From CALVXC01 sp036636255 (GTDB lineage Bacteria; Bacillota_I; Bacilli_A; RF39; UBA660), in the NCBI GenBank assembly GCA_036636255.1, contig JAVWOV010000051.1:1-5568 (forward strand): 5,568 bases of DNA. Reading direction: 5' to 3'. The notes under the pieces were generated by a model that worked only from the letters and a program-made list of their open reading frames with translations, ran no database searches and was not told where the DNA came from. Positions 5,249 to 5,568 of this stretch are shown in pieces (position 1 is the first letter of the stretch; each line of letters opens with the position of its first letter). The translations under genes and the position numbers were made by a program.

Positions 5249-5325
5249 GGGCGATTAGCTCAGTTGGTTAGAGCACCTGCCTTACAAGCAGGGGGTCATA
5301 GGTTCGAGTCCTATATCGCCCACCA
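5249..5325 (+). tRNA. tRNA-Val (TAC)
   Basis: A full cloverleaf: acceptor GGGCGAT/ATCGCCC, anticodon stem CCTGC/GCAGG with loop CTTACAA (anticodon TAC, 5283-5285), T arm ATAGG-TTCGAGT-CCTAT, encoded CCA. Seven T (5326-5332) separate it from tRNA-Thr. Confidence 0.97.
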
Positions 5326-5332
5326 TTTTTTT

Positions 5333-5408
<76 letters not shown>

Positions 5409-5412
5409 TTGT

Positions 5413-5496
5413 GGAGGGATAGCGAAGTGGTTAAACGCGGCAGACTGTAAATCTGTTCCTTCGGGTTCGATGGTTCAAATCCATCTTCCTCCACCA
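5413..5496 (+). tRNA. tRNA-Tyr (GTA)
   Basis: Acceptor GGAGGGA/TTCCTCC with one G-U pair, anticodon loop CTGTAAA (anticodon GTA, 5447-5449), a long variable arm as expected for bacterial tRNA-Tyr, T arm GATGG-TTCAAAT-CCATC, encoded CCA. Confidence 0.97.
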
Positions 5497-5504
5497 CTTT
5501 CTGT

Positions 5505-5568
5505 TGCCTCGTGGCCAAGCGGTAAGGCACCACACTTTGACTGTGGCATGCGCTAGTTCGAATCTAGC
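5505..5568 (+). tRNA. tRNA-Gln (TTG), cut by the window end
   Basis: The 5' acceptor strand TGCCTCG, anticodon stem CCACA/TGTGG with loop CTTTGAC (anticodon TTG, 5537-5539), and T arm GCTAG-TTCGAAT-CTAGC are present. The window stops exactly after the T stem, so the 3' acceptor strand and CCA are missing. The cluster probably continues. Confidence 0.93.

Overview
The window is very AT-rich, and every coding stretch is dominated by Lys, Asn, Ile, Phe and Leu with A/T-ending codons. Shine-Dalgarno sequences are strong (AGGAGG, GAGGTGA), promoters are of sigma-A type (TTGACA-like, 17-bp spacer, TATAAT), and the tRNA genes encode CCA. All tryptophans I checked are TGG and all stops are TAA or TAG, so the standard bacterial code fits. 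This points to a low-GC Firmicute, probably an uncultured Bacilli/Mollicutes-related gut lineage (RF39-like). That placement is inferred from style and protein types, not from a marker gene. Ten Ns at 2617-2626 show that this is a draft scaffold.

Left part (1-2824), minus strand. The first 337 bases hold no convincing gene. They contain two look-alike minus-strand promoters about 210 bp apart, a palindrome, a composite terminator and a repeated hairpin-loop motif. Then come a three-repeat LysM protein without signal peptide (338-793), a membrane-anchored, cysteine-containing surface protein split by a one-base frameshift (863-1937), and a multi-pass membrane protein of the putative ABC-transporter type IV family (PF06541) whose N-terminal end crosses the assembly gap (2048-2824).

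Middle (2957-4701). A sharp sigma-A promoter drives an unrecognised 174-residue protein with a C-terminal coiled coil. A separate promoter then drives a degenerate kinase-fold protein resembling the YutH/CotS spore-coat group. Its 3' end overlaps by 9 bp the convergent gene for a short NifU C-terminal-type iron-sulfur scaffold.

Right part (4835-5568), plus strand. A CvfD/YugI (GSP13)-type S1 RNA-binding protein has the -35 box of a tRNA promoter inside its last codons. The tRNA cluster is Val(TAC), Thr(TGT), Tyr(GTA), Gln(TTG); the last is cut by the window end. The genes do not form one pathway. The window is housekeeping plus envelope content, and the most notable items are the frameshifted surface protein and the structured, promoter-rich left edge.
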